A stretch of 64,000 nt of DNA from Desulfosporosinus sp. FKB. GTDB lineage: Bacteria; Bacillota; Desulfitobacteriia; Desulfitobacteriales; Desulfitobacteriaceae. Of this stretch, positions 17,331 through 26,963 are shown piece after piece (positions within the stretch are counted from its first letter, which is position 1; the number at the start of each line of letters is the position of its first letter). The stretch spans positions 1 to 64,000 of the forward strand of contig NZ_NADJ01000040.1 of the NCBI RefSeq assembly GCF_002196705.1, read 5' to 3'. The notes under the pieces are model-generated. The model saw only the letters and a list, made by a program, of their open reading frames with translations, did not search any database and was not told the DNA's origin. Position numbers and translations under genes: made by a program.

Positions 17331-20300
17331 AAGTCTCTCATTCAACCGTACCGAAAGCAGCTTAGATACCCCGCTCTCCTCCATGGTAATCCCATACAAT
17401 ATGTCCGCCGATTCCATAGTCCCTTTTCTATGCGAAATAACCACAAATTGCGTAGAATCAGATAAGCGATGAAGATACTGGGCAAACCTCTGTACATTAG
17501 CATCGTCGAGAGAAGCTTCAATTTCATCCAAAATACAAAAAGGGCTGGGTTTTACACGCAAGAGGGCGAAAAGGAGAGCTATTGCTGTTAAGGCCCGTTC
17601 ACCCCCGGAAAGCAGCGAAAGCAGCTGGGGTTTTTTCCCGGGTGGCTGAGCGATAATCTCCACACCTGTTTCTAATAATTGATCAGGTTCAACTAAAGAT
17701 AGTTCGGCATTGCCGCCAATAAAAAGCTCCTTAAAGACTTCTTGAAAGGCCGAGTTTACAGCATTAAAACTTTCTAAAAAGCGTACACTCATCGTTTCAT
17801 CAAGCTCATCAATCAATTGACGCAGCGTCTGATCAGCCTCAATTAAATCCCTTTGCTGAGCCAACATAAATTCCTTTCGTTCACGCAGCTTAGGATATTC
17901 TTCAATAGCCGCTTGATTAATCGGGCCAAGTTCCTCAATGCGGCGTTTTAATTCTTGAACTCTTTTGCCGATAGCTGTCCTCTCTTCTTGGGTAAGATAA
18001 GTCACAGCTTCTTCCCATTGAAGTGAAAACTCCTCTTCAAGCCGGGTTAGTCCTGACTGGCACTCTGTTTCCCAACGAACAATCCGAAGATCATTGGCAT
18101 GTAAACGTTGTTCATTTGTGTGGACTTTTTGACTCTGAGCATGCATTTCCTGTTCAAGTGCCTGGGCTTGAGCGAATAGGTCTTCCTTATCCTGTCTTAG
18201 CTGCATCAGAGAGTATTGCAAAGACTCCTGAGCCTTGCCATGGCTTTCCAGACTCTCGTTTAATTCCAGTTGTTCTTTGTCAACCGTCTCAAGGTTATGC
18301 TGGAAGGTCAGGAAGTTATGTTTTTTCTGCTTAAGACTTTGTTCACTTTCTCTGAAGACTTCTTTTTCCTGCCCGATTTGCTCTGAGCACTGCGCCAGTT
18401 CTTGCTCCCACTTGGCTAAGCTTACCTTTTCCTGGGTCAGCTGCTCCCTGCCTTGATTGAGTTCGTCGGCAGCTGTTTGAGCTTCTTGTTCTCGTTGATT
18501 AAATTCTTCGCGTATCCTGCGGGAATTATTTTCTGCGTTTTCAAATTGCTTCGTACTATTTTGCAAATTCAAGGTAATTTCGTCAATCTCCAGCAAGATT
18601 CCCTTTTTACGCTGATCTAACCCACGCAAATCGTTACTGATGCGCCGAATCTGGCTTAAGGAATTGTCATTGGCTGTTTTAAGGATGACCTGGCGTTCTT
18701 TTTCCTGGCGCTGCTTCTGAATTAAGGTTTCCAGATTCTCTTGAAGCTCCCTTTCTTGACTTTCCAGCTTCTGAGATTCCTGTTCTTTTTCCTTATAGTT
18801 TTTCTCTAATTGGCTTAATTCAGAACCCAGTGTTTCTATCTCACGCGAACGCCCCAGCAGATTTCCGCCTTTGCGATGAATGCTGCCGCCGGTTAAGGAA
18901 CCACCCGGGTGTACTTGGTCTCCTTCTAAAGTAACAATCCGCAGCTTGTACCCGGAAATTCGCGCGATCCGTGTTGCAGCATCCATATCTGTAACAACCA
19001 GGATACGACCCAACAAAAATTCAACAGCTTTTTGGTATTTGGGGTCATACCCTACCAAATCTACGGCAATTCCAATAAATCCGGGGTCATTTCCCACAGC
19101 TTTGGCGACACTCATCCTGTTGCCTTGAATTACATCCAAGGGCAAGAAGGTAACTCTTCCTAACTGATGGGCTTTTAAATATCCTATCGCGGTTTTAGCA
19201 GCTTGTTCATTTTCAGCGACAACATTTTGCAAGCCCGCTCCGAGGGCTGTTTCTATGGCAACTTCATGGTTCGCCTGTACAGATATCAAATCGGCCACAG
19301 TACCGCAGAGTCCAGATCCTTCGCGAATTCCTTTTTTCTTCGCAAGCATCACCTCTCGGACTCCGCGTTGATATCCCTCCAAAGAATCTTCCAAGCTTTG
19401 CAAGGCGTGTAACCGGGCGCGAGTTTGATCCATTCTTGTACGATGCCGCTGCAATTCACTCGTTTTATCTTGGCGCAATCCCTTTAGTTTTTCCCACTCC
19501 GACTGAAGTTGGACTTTTCCCCGCTGAAAAGCTTCTGCTTGCTCCTGCAAACGGAGAAGTTCCTGCTCTTGTGCTTCCGCTTCCTCCGTCATGGTATGAA
19601 GTTCATGTTCCTTATTAGCTTGCTCACGCTGTATTTGCAGAAGCTGCTGCTCCAGTGAGGCCAGGGAATGTCTCATACCCGTAAGAGCATTCGAACAATT
19701 CGCTTGCTCTGTCATCGCTTCAAAGAGATCGGCTTTTAAACGGTCGATATCTTCCCGTAGTTCATGATCCCGGGCATTTGCTAATTTAGACTCTTGCTCA
19801 ACAACCTTTTGCCGGGATTCCTCTACCGTTAAGCTTAGAACTGCTTGTTTTGCCGTCAAGGTTTGCTGACGCTGCTCTAATTGCCGAAGTTTATCTTCAC
19901 CTTCATTAATCTCCTGGGTTAAACGTTCAATTTGCTCTTTAAAATTATTTGATCGTTCCAAACGCAAGCTTTGCTCATGTTTTACAGCATTATAGGCCTG
20001 TTCAGCCTGGAATGCTTCTGCCTGTTTGGCCTGAATTTCTTCCTCAATCGCTTTAAGCTTAATCTTTTGCTCCAGATCTTGACTTTCTATTTGGCTCAAA
20101 AGAGTCTGAGCTTCTACTAAGCCTTGTTTCATGGTTTCAGAATCCTGCGTTGCCGCCGCCAGCTTCTGTTTGACATCGGCAACATCTAAAACGACAGCTT
20201 GAATTTCCAAGGATTTTTGTTCAGCCATAAGTGCCAGGCTTTCTTCGGCCACTTGGGCTTGGGCAGCCAGAGGAGTCAGTTGTCCCTCAATCTCTTGGAT

Positions 20301-20903
20301 TATATCCTCAAGACGTTGGAGATTAGTGGTTGTAGCATCAAGGCGTTTTAAGGCTTCGCGCTTCCGATAACGGTATTTAGTAATCCCAGCCGTTTCTTCA
20401 ATCAATGATCGACGTTCTTCCGACTTAAGATTCAAAATTTCCTCAACCCGCCCCTGCCCAATGATCGAAAATCCTTCCTTACCTGCTCCGGTATCCATAA
20501 ATAACTCTTGAATATCCTTCAGGCGGCATGACGCTTTGTTAATTAAATATTGTCCTTCGCCATCGCGATAAACTCGACGGGTTACAGTAACTTCGCGAAA
20601 GTCCAAAGGAAACATTCCAGTTTCATTATCAAAAATCAGAGAGACTTCAGCCATGCCTACGGGTTTGCGCTTAGTGCTTCCGGCAAAAATTACGTCTTCC
20701 ATTTTGGAGCCTCTCAGACTCTTGGCACTCTGCTCCCCCAGGACCCAACGCACGGCATCCGCAACATTACTTTTACCGCTGCCATTGGGCCCTACGATAA
20801 CACTAAGACCATGGCCCAACTCTAACTTAATGCGATCAGCAAACGATTTAAATCCTTGAATGTGAATTTCCTTCAAGAATACCGGGAAATTCTCAGGACT
20901 CAT
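17325..20903 (-). CDS. smc: Chromosome segregation ATPase SMC
   Basis: Condensin ATPase for chromosome compaction, working with ScpA/ScpB. 1,192 residues, normal length. N-terminal Walker A VGPNGSGKSNVADAVRW (Lys44), signature LLSGGERALTAIALLFALL and Walker B FCILDEIEASLDD near the C-terminus. Long coiled coils flank a hinge around residues 520-660 (GYQRGVREVMLAKKKGIREG to VTLEGDQVHPGGSLTGGS). The ATG at 20903 overlaps the rnc stop by 11 bases. The C-terminus SVRLNERLA ends inside the palindromic element, which provides the stop. Confidence 0.97.
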   Translation of the reverse strand: MSPENFPVFLKEIHIQGFKSFADRIKLELGHGLSVIVGPNGSGKSNVADAVRWVLGEQSAKSLRGSKMEDVIFAGSTKRKPVGMAEVSLIFDNETGMFPLDFREVTVTRRVYRDGEGQYLINKASCRLKDIQELFMDTGAGKEGFSIIGQGRVEEILNLKSEERRSLIEETAGITKYRYRKREALKRLDATTTNLQRLEDIIQEIEGQLTPLAAQAQVAEESLALMAEQKSLEIQAVVLDVADVKQKLAAATQDSETMKQGLVEAQTLLSQIESQDLEQKIKLKAIEEEIQAKQAEAFQAEQAYNAVKHEQSLRLERSNNFKEQIERLTQEINEGEDKLRQLEQRQQTLTAKQAVLSLTVEESRQKVVEQESKLANARDHELREDIDRLKADLFEAMTEQANCSNALTGMRHSLASLEQQLLQIQREQANKEHELHTMTEEAEAQEQELLRLQEQAEAFQRGKVQLQSEWEKLKGLRQDKTSELQRHRTRMDQTRARLHALQSLEDSLEGYQRGVREVMLAKKKGIREGSGLCGTVADLISVQANHEVAIETALGAGLQNVVAENEQAAKTAIGYLKAHQLGRVTFLPLDVIQGNRMSVAKAVGNDPGFIGIAVDLVGYDPKYQKAVEFLLGRILVVTDMDAATRIARISGYKLRIVTLEGDQVHPGGSLTGGSIHRKGGNLLGRSREIETLGSELSQLEKNYKEKEQESQKLESQERELQENLETLIQKQRQEKERQVILKTANDNSLSQIRRISNDLRGLDQRKKGILLEIDEITLNLQNSTKQFENAENNSRRIREEFNQREQEAQTAADELNQGREQLTQEKVSLAKWEQELAQCSEQIGQEKEVFRESEQSLKQKKHNFLTFQHNLETVDKEQLELNESLESHGKAQESLQYSLMQLRQDKEDLFAQAQALEQEMHAQSQKVHTNEQRLHANDLRIVRWETECQSGLTRLEEEFSLQWEEAVTYLTQEERTAIGKRVQELKRRIEELGPINQAAIEEYPKLRERKEFMLAQQRDLIEADQTLRQLIDELDETMSVRFLESFNAVNSAFQEVFKELFIGGNAELSLVEPDQLLETGVEIIAQPPGKKPQLLSLLSGGERALTAIALLFALLRVKPSPFCILDEIEASLDDANVQRFAQYLHRLSDSTQFVVISHRKGTMESADILYGITMEESGVSKLLSVRLNERLA

Positions 20904-21681
20904 CGTTTGCTTTCCCCCAGTTCTCTAAGACCTGCTGGGCAGCATGCTGTTCTGCTTCCTTCTTCGTCCGGCCGATTCCTTTACCCATCAGCTTTCCTTG
21001 CAGGAAAACCCCTGCCGTAAAGGATTTATTATGATCAGGACCTTCTTCAACCAAAATTTGATAGCTCACTTCAATTTCCTGACGCTGGGCCTTTTCTTGC
21101 AGCATTGTTTTATAGTCACCATAATTTCCTTGAGCAACGCCTTCAATGGCGGGTTTAAGCATTTCTAAAATTACTCGCCTTGCCTCTTGGAAACCATATT
21201 GCAAATAAATCGCGCCGATAACAGCCTCCCAGGCATCGGCTAAGATTGAAGGCCTTTCTCGCCCGCCTGAGACTTGTTCTCCTTTACCAAGCAAGAGTTC
21301 CTGACCCAAACTTATCTCATGGGCCTTGCGGGCCAATGTTGTTTCATTGACAACAGCGGCCCTCATTTTTGTGAGTTCTCCTTCCGGACGTTCAGGATAA
21401 TTAAGGTACAGATACTCGGCAACGACAAAATCTAAAATCGCATCTCCTAAAAACTCCAGTCGCTGGTTATTTTCTCTGCCAGACTGGGGATTTTCAAAGA
21501 CATACGAAGGATGAGTCAAAGCAGTAATAAAGAGTCGATTGGGAGGAACATCCAATCCCAATCGTTTTGCCAGATTAAGCCCCAAGTCTTTTTTGCTGGA
21601 AACAAATCCATAACGTTTCCGCCCCGATTTCCCATCTGTCTTTGCGGAGACAGGCATCGAGCTGTGGTTCTTTTGTCCCAT
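20893..21681 (-). CDS. rnc: Ribonuclease III
   Basis: Double-strand-specific RNase for rRNA and mRNA processing. 262 residues: nuclease domain with the signature QRLEFLGDAILDFVVAEYLY and ADAWEAVIGAIYLQYGFQEA, then a C-terminal dsRNA-binding domain (DYKTMLQEKAQR to GIGRTKKEAEQHAAQQVLE). A basic extension of about 28 residues precedes the nuclease domain. ATG 21681 follows AAGGAGAT. Order fabF-rnc-smc as in other clostridia; in Bacillus acpA precedes rnc. Confidence 0.97.
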   Translation of the reverse strand: MGQKNHSSMPVSAKTDGKSGRKRYGFVSSKKDLGLNLAKRLGLDVPPNRLFITALTHPSYVFENPQSGRENNQRLEFLGDAILDFVVAEYLYLNYPERPEGELTKMRAAVVNETTLARKAHEISLGQELLLGKGEQVSGGRERPSILADAWEAVIGAIYLQYGFQEARRVILEMLKPAIEGVAQGNYGDYKTMLQEKAQRQEIEVSYQILVEEGPDHNKSFTAGVFLQGKLMGKGIGRTKKEAEQHAAQQVLENWGKANDES

Positions 21682-21703
21682 TTCTCAAGATCTCCTTACC
21701 CCG

Positions 21704-22945
21704 TTATTCGGTAAATTCCTTCAAGACAATGGTGGCATTATGTCCCCCAAACCCTAAAGAATTGGACATTGATACCTTTACCTCCTGATGGCGTGCTTGA
21801 TTAGGAACATAATCCAAATCACATTCCGGGTCTGGCTCTCCATAATTCGCCGTTGGCGGAATTATACCACGATCGATCGTTAGAGTGCTTATAATGGCTT
21901 CAATCGCTCCGGCAGCGCCCATTAAATGCCCTGTCATGGACTTTGTCGAACTAATCGCTAATTTTGAAGCGGCATCTCCGAAAACCGTTTTAATTGCCGC
22001 CGTTTCAGTTGAATCATTGGGCCCGGTTCCGGTTCCATGGGCGTTAATATAATCTACCTCGTTAACGTTCAGGCCTGCATCATCGATCGCCATTTGCATT
22101 GCCCGAGCCGCGCCGGCACCGCCGGGAACAGGAGTCGTAATATGATAGGCATCAGAAGTGCTGCCATAACCTGCAAGTTCAGCATAAATCCGAGCGCCGC
22201 GAGCCTTGGCATGTTCTAAGGATTCTAAAACCAAAACCCCCGCTCCCTCACCCATTACAAAACCACTGCGCCGCTTATCAAAAGGACGACAGGCCTGCTC
22301 AGGATTTTCTTTCTCTGTTGACATTGCTTTCATGGAACAAAATCCGGCATAGGCCAGAGCCGTTAAGGGAGCTTCAGTCCCTCCACATAAGATAACATCA
22401 GCATCTCCGCGCTGAATTAAGCGCAGGGCCTCTCCCACCGCATTTGTTGATGAGGCACAAGCCGTCACAATCGTCATGCTGGAACCTTTCAAGCCAAATT
22501 CAATCGACAAATGACCAGCGGCCATATTGCCAATTAACATGGGAACAAAGAAGGGACTGATGCGGTTACTGCCCCGGTTCATCAGCACCTCTTTCTGTTC
22601 TTCAAAGGTAATGACTCCGCCGATCCCGCATCCCATCACAGCGCCAGCCCGTTCTTTATTAACGTTCTCAAAATCAAGACCGGAATCTTGTACGGCAAGT
22701 TTGGCAGCTGCAATAGCAAATTGGGCAAAGCGGTCCATATGACGGCTTTCCTTCTTATCGATCCACTCCGTAGGTTCAAAATTTTTAACTTCTCCCGCAA
22801 CCTTCGTCGATAAGTTCGAAGTATCAAAACGAGTTAATAACCCGATTCCTGACTTGCCTGCAATCAAGTTATTCCAAAATTCCTCAAGTTGATTGCCAAC
22901 GGGAGAGATGACACCCATCCCTGTGATTACCGCACGATGTTTCAA
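21704..22945 (-). CDS. fabF: 3-oxoacyl-ACP synthase II (FabF)
   Basis: Elongating beta-ketoacyl-ACP synthase of type II fatty acid synthesis. Catalytic triad: Cys163 in VTACASSTNAVGEAL, His in NAHGTGTGPNDSTE and His in KSMTGHLMGAAGAIEAI. 413 residues. It starts with TTG 22945 eight bases after AAGGAGG. 12 bases after the second FabK-like gene and 22 before rnc. Confidence 0.97.
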   Translation of the reverse strand: MKHRAVITGMGVISPVGNQLEEFWNNLIAGKSGIGLLTRFDTSNLSTKVAGEVKNFEPTEWIDKKESRHMDRFAQFAIAAAKLAVQDSGLDFENVNKERAGAVMGCGIGGVITFEEQKEVLMNRGSNRISPFFVPMLIGNMAAGHLSIEFGLKGSSMTIVTACASSTNAVGEALRLIQRGDADVILCGGTEAPLTALAYAGFCSMKAMSTEKENPEQACRPFDKRRSGFVMGEGAGVLVLESLEHAKARGARIYAELAGYGSTSDAYHITTPVPGGAGAARAMQMAIDDAGLNVNEVDYINAHGTGTGPNDSTETAAIKTVFGDAASKLAISSTKSMTGHLMGAAGAIEAIISTLTIDRGIIPPTANYGEPDPECDLDYVPNQARHQEVKVSMSNSLGFGGHNATIVLKEFTE

Positions 22946-22957
22946 ATCTCTTCCTCC

Positions 22958-23902
22958 TTAAGCCTTTTCTATTCCTTCTTTTATATTTTCAAAAATTTCA
23001 TGAACTGATTTGACTTCATTAATTTTATGAACCTTGGCACCGGAAAAAATCAAGCCGTCATGAACATCACCCTCTTGAGCCTTTATCAGGCGGCGCATGA
23101 TACAAAAGTTCCCCTCGCAATGTTTAAGGCACATGGCGCATCCCTTAGACTTGACATCGTCATGAGCCTCCAAGGCCTTTGTAAAAGGGTTTCTTATTCC
23201 TCTTCCCGGCAAACCCACTGGACTATGAATAATAACAATGTCCTCTTCCTTCGCCTTGATCATCTCGTTTTTCCATTCTTCAGCAGCGCTGCTCTCGTTA
23301 CTGAGCGCGAAACGGGTTCCCATCTGTACACCATCTGCACCGGATTTCAGCATTGCTGCCACACCTTGGCCGTCAGTAACTCCTCCGGCACCTATTACCG
23401 GGATATTTACCGCCGCAATAACTTCCGGCAGGATGTCATGGATCGAACGATCTGTACCGAGATGACCGCCCGCTTCTGTCCCTTCCACGATAACAGCAGC
23501 GGCGCCCAGCTTTTCGGATAACTTAGCAAGTTTAGCTGTCGAAACAATCGGTACTACGGGGATACCCTTTTCCTTCCCCCAGGAAAACATATCTCTTGAG
23601 AATCCTGCTCCAGAGACCAGAAGGTCTATTTTTTCTTCAAAAGCAGCGTGCACCAACTGGGCAAATTCTCGAACCGCAAACATAATATTAACTCCAATAA
23701 TCCCCTTTGTGCGCCGACGAGCTTCACGAATTTCTGCAATCAATTCTTCTACAGACAAGCCACTGCCCGCTATCAGGCCAATTCCGCCTTCTTCAGCCAC
23801 TGCGGCTGCCAGGGGAGACATTGATATACGAACGGCCATCCCTCCCTGGATAATCGGAATTTTAGCTACTAAATCTGCAATATGAAGTTCGGGTATTTTC
23901 AC
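22958..23902 (-). CDS. FMN-dependent FabK/nitronate monooxygenase-family protein with Cys cluster
   Basis: TIM-barrel flavoprotein of the 2-nitropropane dioxygenase/FabK superfamily. It has IPIIQGGMAVRISMSPLAAA, EGTEAGGHLG and VIGAGGVTDGQGVAAMLKSG with ADGVQMGTRF, the FMN phosphate region. 314 residues. It differs from the other FabK here (26007-26963) by a C-terminal cluster C255-x2-C258-x3-C262-x4-C267, possibly metal or Fe-S binding. Enoyl-ACP reductase is plausible from the fab neighbourhood; another flavin oxidoreductase activity is equally possible. GTG start 23902 after GGGAGG. Confidence 0.8.
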   Translation of the reverse strand: MKIPELHIADLVAKIPIIQGGMAVRISMSPLAAAVAEEGGIGLIAGSGLSVEELIAEIREARRRTKGIIGVNIMFAVREFAQLVHAAFEEKIDLLVSGAGFSRDMFSWGKEKGIPVVPIVSTAKLAKLSEKLGAAAVIVEGTEAGGHLGTDRSIHDILPEVIAAVNIPVIGAGGVTDGQGVAAMLKSGADGVQMGTRFALSNESSAAEEWKNEMIKAKEEDIVIIHSPVGLPGRGIRNPFTKALEAHDDVKSKGCAMCLKHCEGNFCIMRRLIKAQEGDVHDGLIFSGAKVHKINEVKSVHEIFENIKEGIEKA

Positions 23903-23980
23903 TAATGTTTCCTCCCGTCAGAGTTATACCCCATACTTAATAATTGTTATAAAATCTAATTTATTTATTTAAACTTTCTC

Positions 23981-23998
23981 AGAAGTGTTGACACTTCT
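23981..23998. promoter_or_regulatory. Palindrome upstream of the second FabK-like gene
   Basis: AGAAGTGT-TG-ACACTTCT is a perfect 8-base inverted repeat, 79 bases before the GTG at 23902, between the acpP terminator and the gene. It is placed like an operator, but no regulator is known and it is unlike the FapR site. Confidence 0.4.
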
Positions 23999-24020
23999 AA
24001 AAAAAGCAAACTCTTTAAGA

Positions 24021-24053
24021 GAAAGCCCCGCAACTGTGTACGGGACTTTTGTG
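24021..24053 (-). terminator. Terminator after acpP
   Basis: Minus strand AAAGTCCCGTA-N6-TGCGGGGCTTT with a short T-rich tail immediately after the acpP stop. It should separate the fapR-to-acpP transcript from the downstream FabK-like/fabF genes. Confidence 0.65.
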
Positions 24054-24054
24054 A

Positions 24055-24282
24055 TTATTTGTTTTCCTTGATGTAATTGACTGCATCCCCGACTGTCCGG
24101 ATTTTTTCAGCTTCTTCATCCGGGATATCCATATCGAAGGCCTCTTCCAGAGCCATAATCAATTCAACGATATCCAAAGAATCTGCATTCAACTCTTCAA
24201 AGGAGGTCTCCTGGGTAACCGTTGCTTCGTCGACCCCAAGCTGCTCGACGACGATGGCTTTAACTTGTTCGAAAACTCCCAT
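24055..24282 (-). CDS. acpP: Acyl carrier protein
   Basis: Carries acyl chains on a phosphopantetheine arm. 75 acidic residues with the attachment motif [13 protein letters not shown] (Ser35). The ATG at 24282 follows GAGGTG. It sits 40 bases after fabG; a terminator-like hairpin follows. Confidence 0.98.
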   Translation of the reverse strand: MGVFEQVKAIVVEQLGVDEATVTQETSFEELNADSLDIVELIMALEEAFDMDIPDEEAEKIRTVGDAVNYIKENK

Positions 24283-24322
24283 GGTGTTTCTTCACCTCCT
24301 CTCACTGACAAACGTCTCTCAT

Positions 24323-25066
24323 TTACATTTCCATACCACCGTCAACACATAAGACTTGCCCTGTTATGTAAGCCGATTCCGGCGAGGTTAAGAATCGGAC
24401 AACTTTGGCAACATCTTCTGGCTTACCTATGCGGCCTAAAGGAATGGTCTGCAGAATCTCATTTTGCACCCCTTCAGGTAATGTTTCCGTCATATCCGTA
24501 CAAATATACCCCGGCGCAACTACATTGACTCGTATTCCCCGAGAAGCAAACTCTTTGGCCGTTGCCTTAGACAAGCCGATGATTCCGGCCTTTGCAGCCG
24601 CATAATTGGCTTGACCGGCATTGCCGGATAAACCAACTACCGAAGAAATATTCACGATGACTCCCGACCGCTGTTTAAGCATTCCTCTGCTAACGGCCTT
24701 CGTACATAGAAAGACACCTTTGAGATTCGTTGCCAGGACCGCATCCCAATCCGCTTCTTTCATACGAAGCATTAAACCATCCCGGGTAATCCCTGCATTA
24801 TTAACAAGAATATCAATTTTCCCAAAACGTTCAAGCGACGTTTGAACTAAGCGATCCACTTCAGCGGCTTGGCTGACATCCGCCTGAACAGCGATGCTTT
24901 CTCCTCCTGCCTGACGGATTAAGGAAACAGTCTCCTCCGCCTTTTCAGAACGGCCCGCATAATTAACAACAACCTTGACACCCGCTGCAGCCAATTCAAG
25001 GGCGATGGCGCGTCCAATTCCCCGACCGCCCCCAGTAACGATAGCCACGCTTTCATTCAGCACCAT
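24323..25066 (-). CDS. fabG: 3-oxoacyl-ACP reductase (FabG)
   Basis: NADPH-dependent short-chain dehydrogenase reducing beta-ketoacyl-ACP. Motifs: VTGGGRGIGRAIALELAAAG (cofactor), LVNNAGITRD, active site NISSVVGLSG with YAAAK, and C-terminal ITGQVLCVDGGMEM. 247 residues. ATG 25066 is one base past the fabD stop. Confidence 0.97.
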   Translation of the reverse strand: MVLNESVAIVTGGGRGIGRAIALELAAAGVKVVVNYAGRSEKAEETVSLIRQAGGESIAVQADVSQAAEVDRLVQTSLERFGKIDILVNNAGITRDGLMLRMKEADWDAVLATNLKGVFLCTKAVSRGMLKQRSGVIVNISSVVGLSGNAGQANYAAAKAGIIGLSKATAKEFASRGIRVNVVAPGYICTDMTETLPEGVQNEILQTIPLGRIGKPEDVAKVVRFLTSPESAYITGQVLCVDGGMEM

Positions 25067-25067
25067 T

Positions 25068-26003
25068 TTAACGACTCTCCTTCAAATATGCAAGTGACTT
25101 TTCCAAGCTCTCCTTATCCTCAACGCGGAGAAGGTTAACTCCCGGGGCGATTTTCTTGATCAGCCCGGTTAAAACCTTGCCGGGACCACACTCAATAAAT
25201 GTATCGACACCTGAATCGACAAGATAGCGCACAGACTGTTCCCATCTCACAGGTCCGCTGACCTGGTCAACCAGGGATTGCACAGTACGCTCCGCAGAAA
25301 CCACCTCTCCGGCATCGATGTTAGCAATAATCGGACAGCTTGGAGTGGTCCAATGAACCTGTTCTAAAACTGAAAGAAGTTCTTCTCCTGCCTTCTTCAT
25401 CAAACTCGAGTGAAAAGGTCCGCTCACGGCAAGAGGTACAGCTCTTTTAGCTCCCAGTTCCTTGGCAATCTCCATGGCCCGGGTTAAAGCCGTCAGCTCT
25501 CCGGAAATCACCACTTGCCCCGGACAATTAAAATTCGCCGGAGCAACAACACCCAGCTCCGCTCCTCGTTGACAAGCTTCTTCCACCTTTTCTGCCGCCA
25601 GCCCCAAAATAGCTGCCATCCCGCCTCCTGCGGGAACCGCCTTCTGCATCAGCTCTCCCCGCCGTCTCACAACGTTTAGAGCCTCTGCCAAAGTTAGACT
25701 GCCTGCGGCCACATGAGCTGAATATTCACCCAGGCTATGTCCTGCCACATAATCAGGCTTAACACCAGCCTCTTGAAGCTGAAGCCAAGCAGCAATACTC
25801 ACAAGAAGAATTGCCGGCTGAGTGTTTGCCGTTTGCTGAAGCTCTTCTTCAGGGCCCTTTTCCAAAAGCTCTAAGAAAGATGTTCCCAGGACCTCCCGGG
25901 CTATTTCATAAGCCCCTTTCCCGCTTACAGTTGGAAACAATTCTTGCCCCATTCCAACATATTGAGAGCCCTGGCCCGGAAAGACTACTGCTAGTTTATT
26001 CAA
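25068..26003 (-). CDS. fabD: Malonyl-CoA:ACP transacylase (FabD)
   Basis: Loads malonyl groups on ACP. Motifs: VFPGQGSQYVGMGQEL, nucleophile elbow AGHSLGEYSAHVAAGSL, and His in VSGPFHSSLM. 311 residues. Starts with TTG 26003 after GGAGACTGAGG; 3 bases after fabK. Confidence 0.97.
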   Translation of the reverse strand: MNKLAVVFPGQGSQYVGMGQELFPTVSGKGAYEIAREVLGTSFLELLEKGPEEELQQTANTQPAILLVSIAAWLQLQEAGVKPDYVAGHSLGEYSAHVAAGSLTLAEALNVVRRRGELMQKAVPAGGGMAAILGLAAEKVEEACQRGAELGVVAPANFNCPGQVVISGELTALTRAMEIAKELGAKRAVPLAVSGPFHSSLMKKAGEELLSVLEQVHWTTPSCPIIANIDAGEVVSAERTVQSLVDQVSGPVRWEQSVRYLVDSGVDTFIECGPGKVLTGLIKKIAPGVNLLRVEDKESLEKSLAYLKESR

Positions 26004-26006
26004 GCC

Positions 26007-26963
26007 TCAGTCTCCCTTCTTTCCAAGCAATGTTGTTAGGCGCGAATATTCTTTTTCTGCTGATTGCATGATATCTTGAACAATCATGGCAGCTGGTTCA
26101 ATTTGTTTTACTGCTCCTGCAATCTGCCCTGCCATGATTGAACCATTTTCAACGTCCCCTTCAACCATAGCCAGGCGGAGTTTTCCCTGACCAAGCCTTT
26201 CGAGCTCAGCCCCTGCCATGCCCTCTTTCTCATACTGTTCAAATTCTCGTGTAAACCGATTGTCTAAGCAGCGAACCGGGTGTCCGGTTGACCTCCCGGT
26301 AACAACCGTCGAACGATCCTTAGCTTTTATAATTTTTTCTTTCACAAGAGGAGAGATCGTACACTCTTGAGCACACATAAAGCGAGTCCCCATTTGCACC
26401 CCTTCTGCGCCGAGAGCCATGGCCGCGACGAGTCCCCTGCCGTCTAAAACCCCGCCTGCTGCTATGACAGGTATATCTACCGCATCCACAATTTGCGGAA
26501 TCAAAGGAAAGGTTCCGATTTCTCCAATATGTCCTCCGGACTCCATACCTTCTGCAATAAGTGCGTCAACTCCGACCTTTTCCAAGCGTTTAGCTAAGGC
26601 TACCGAAGCAACGACTGGAATCACCTTCGTGCCAACTTCTTTGAGATCAGGAACATATTTTCCCGGATTGCCAGCTCCAGTCGTGATGACGGGAACACGC
26701 TCTTCGAGAATTACCTGCATGACTTCATCTACAAACGGGGACATTAACATAACATTAACGCCAAAAGGCTTCGTCGTAATTCTCTTGACTTTGCCAATTT
26801 CCACGCGCAGCCAATCCGCTGGAGCCTGACCTGAGCCAATGATCCCTAGACCGCCTGCCTCCGAAACTGCAGCCGCTAACTCCCCCGTCGCAACCCAAGC
26901 CATTCCCCCTTGAAAAATAGGGTATTCTATACCTATTAACTCACAGATTCTTGTTTTAATCAT
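26007..26963 (-). CDS. fabK: Enoyl-ACP reductase II (FabK)
   Basis: FMN-dependent reductase for the last step of fatty acid elongation, replacing FabI; no FabI-like gene is in the cluster. Motifs: YPIFQGGMAWVATGELAAAV, EGMESGGHIGEIGTF, VIAAGGVLDGRGLVAAMALG and EGVQMGTRFMCAQE. 318 residues. The ATG at 26963 overlaps the fabH stop by 8 bases. Its place between fabH and fabD is the classical fabK position in Firmicutes such as streptococci. Confidence 0.93.
   Translation of the reverse strand: MIKTRICELIGIEYPIFQGGMAWVATGELAAAVSEAGGLGIIGSGQAPADWLRVEIGKVKRITTKPFGVNVMLMSPFVDEVMQVILEERVPVITTGAGNPGKYVPDLKEVGTKVIPVVASVALAKRLEKVGVDALIAEGMESGGHIGEIGTFPLIPQIVDAVDIPVIAAGGVLDGRGLVAAMALGAEGVQMGTRFMCAQECTISPLVKEKIIKAKDRSTVVTGRSTGHPVRCLDNRFTREFEQYEKEGMAGAELERLGQGKLRLAMVEGDVENGSIMAGQIAGAVKQIEPAAMIVQDIMQSAEKEYSRLTTLLGKKGD

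Noticed and set aside
17038-17365. Open frames on both strands across the smc-side palindrome
   Set aside because: They follow from the inverted-repeat symmetry; low-complexity products, no ribosome site.
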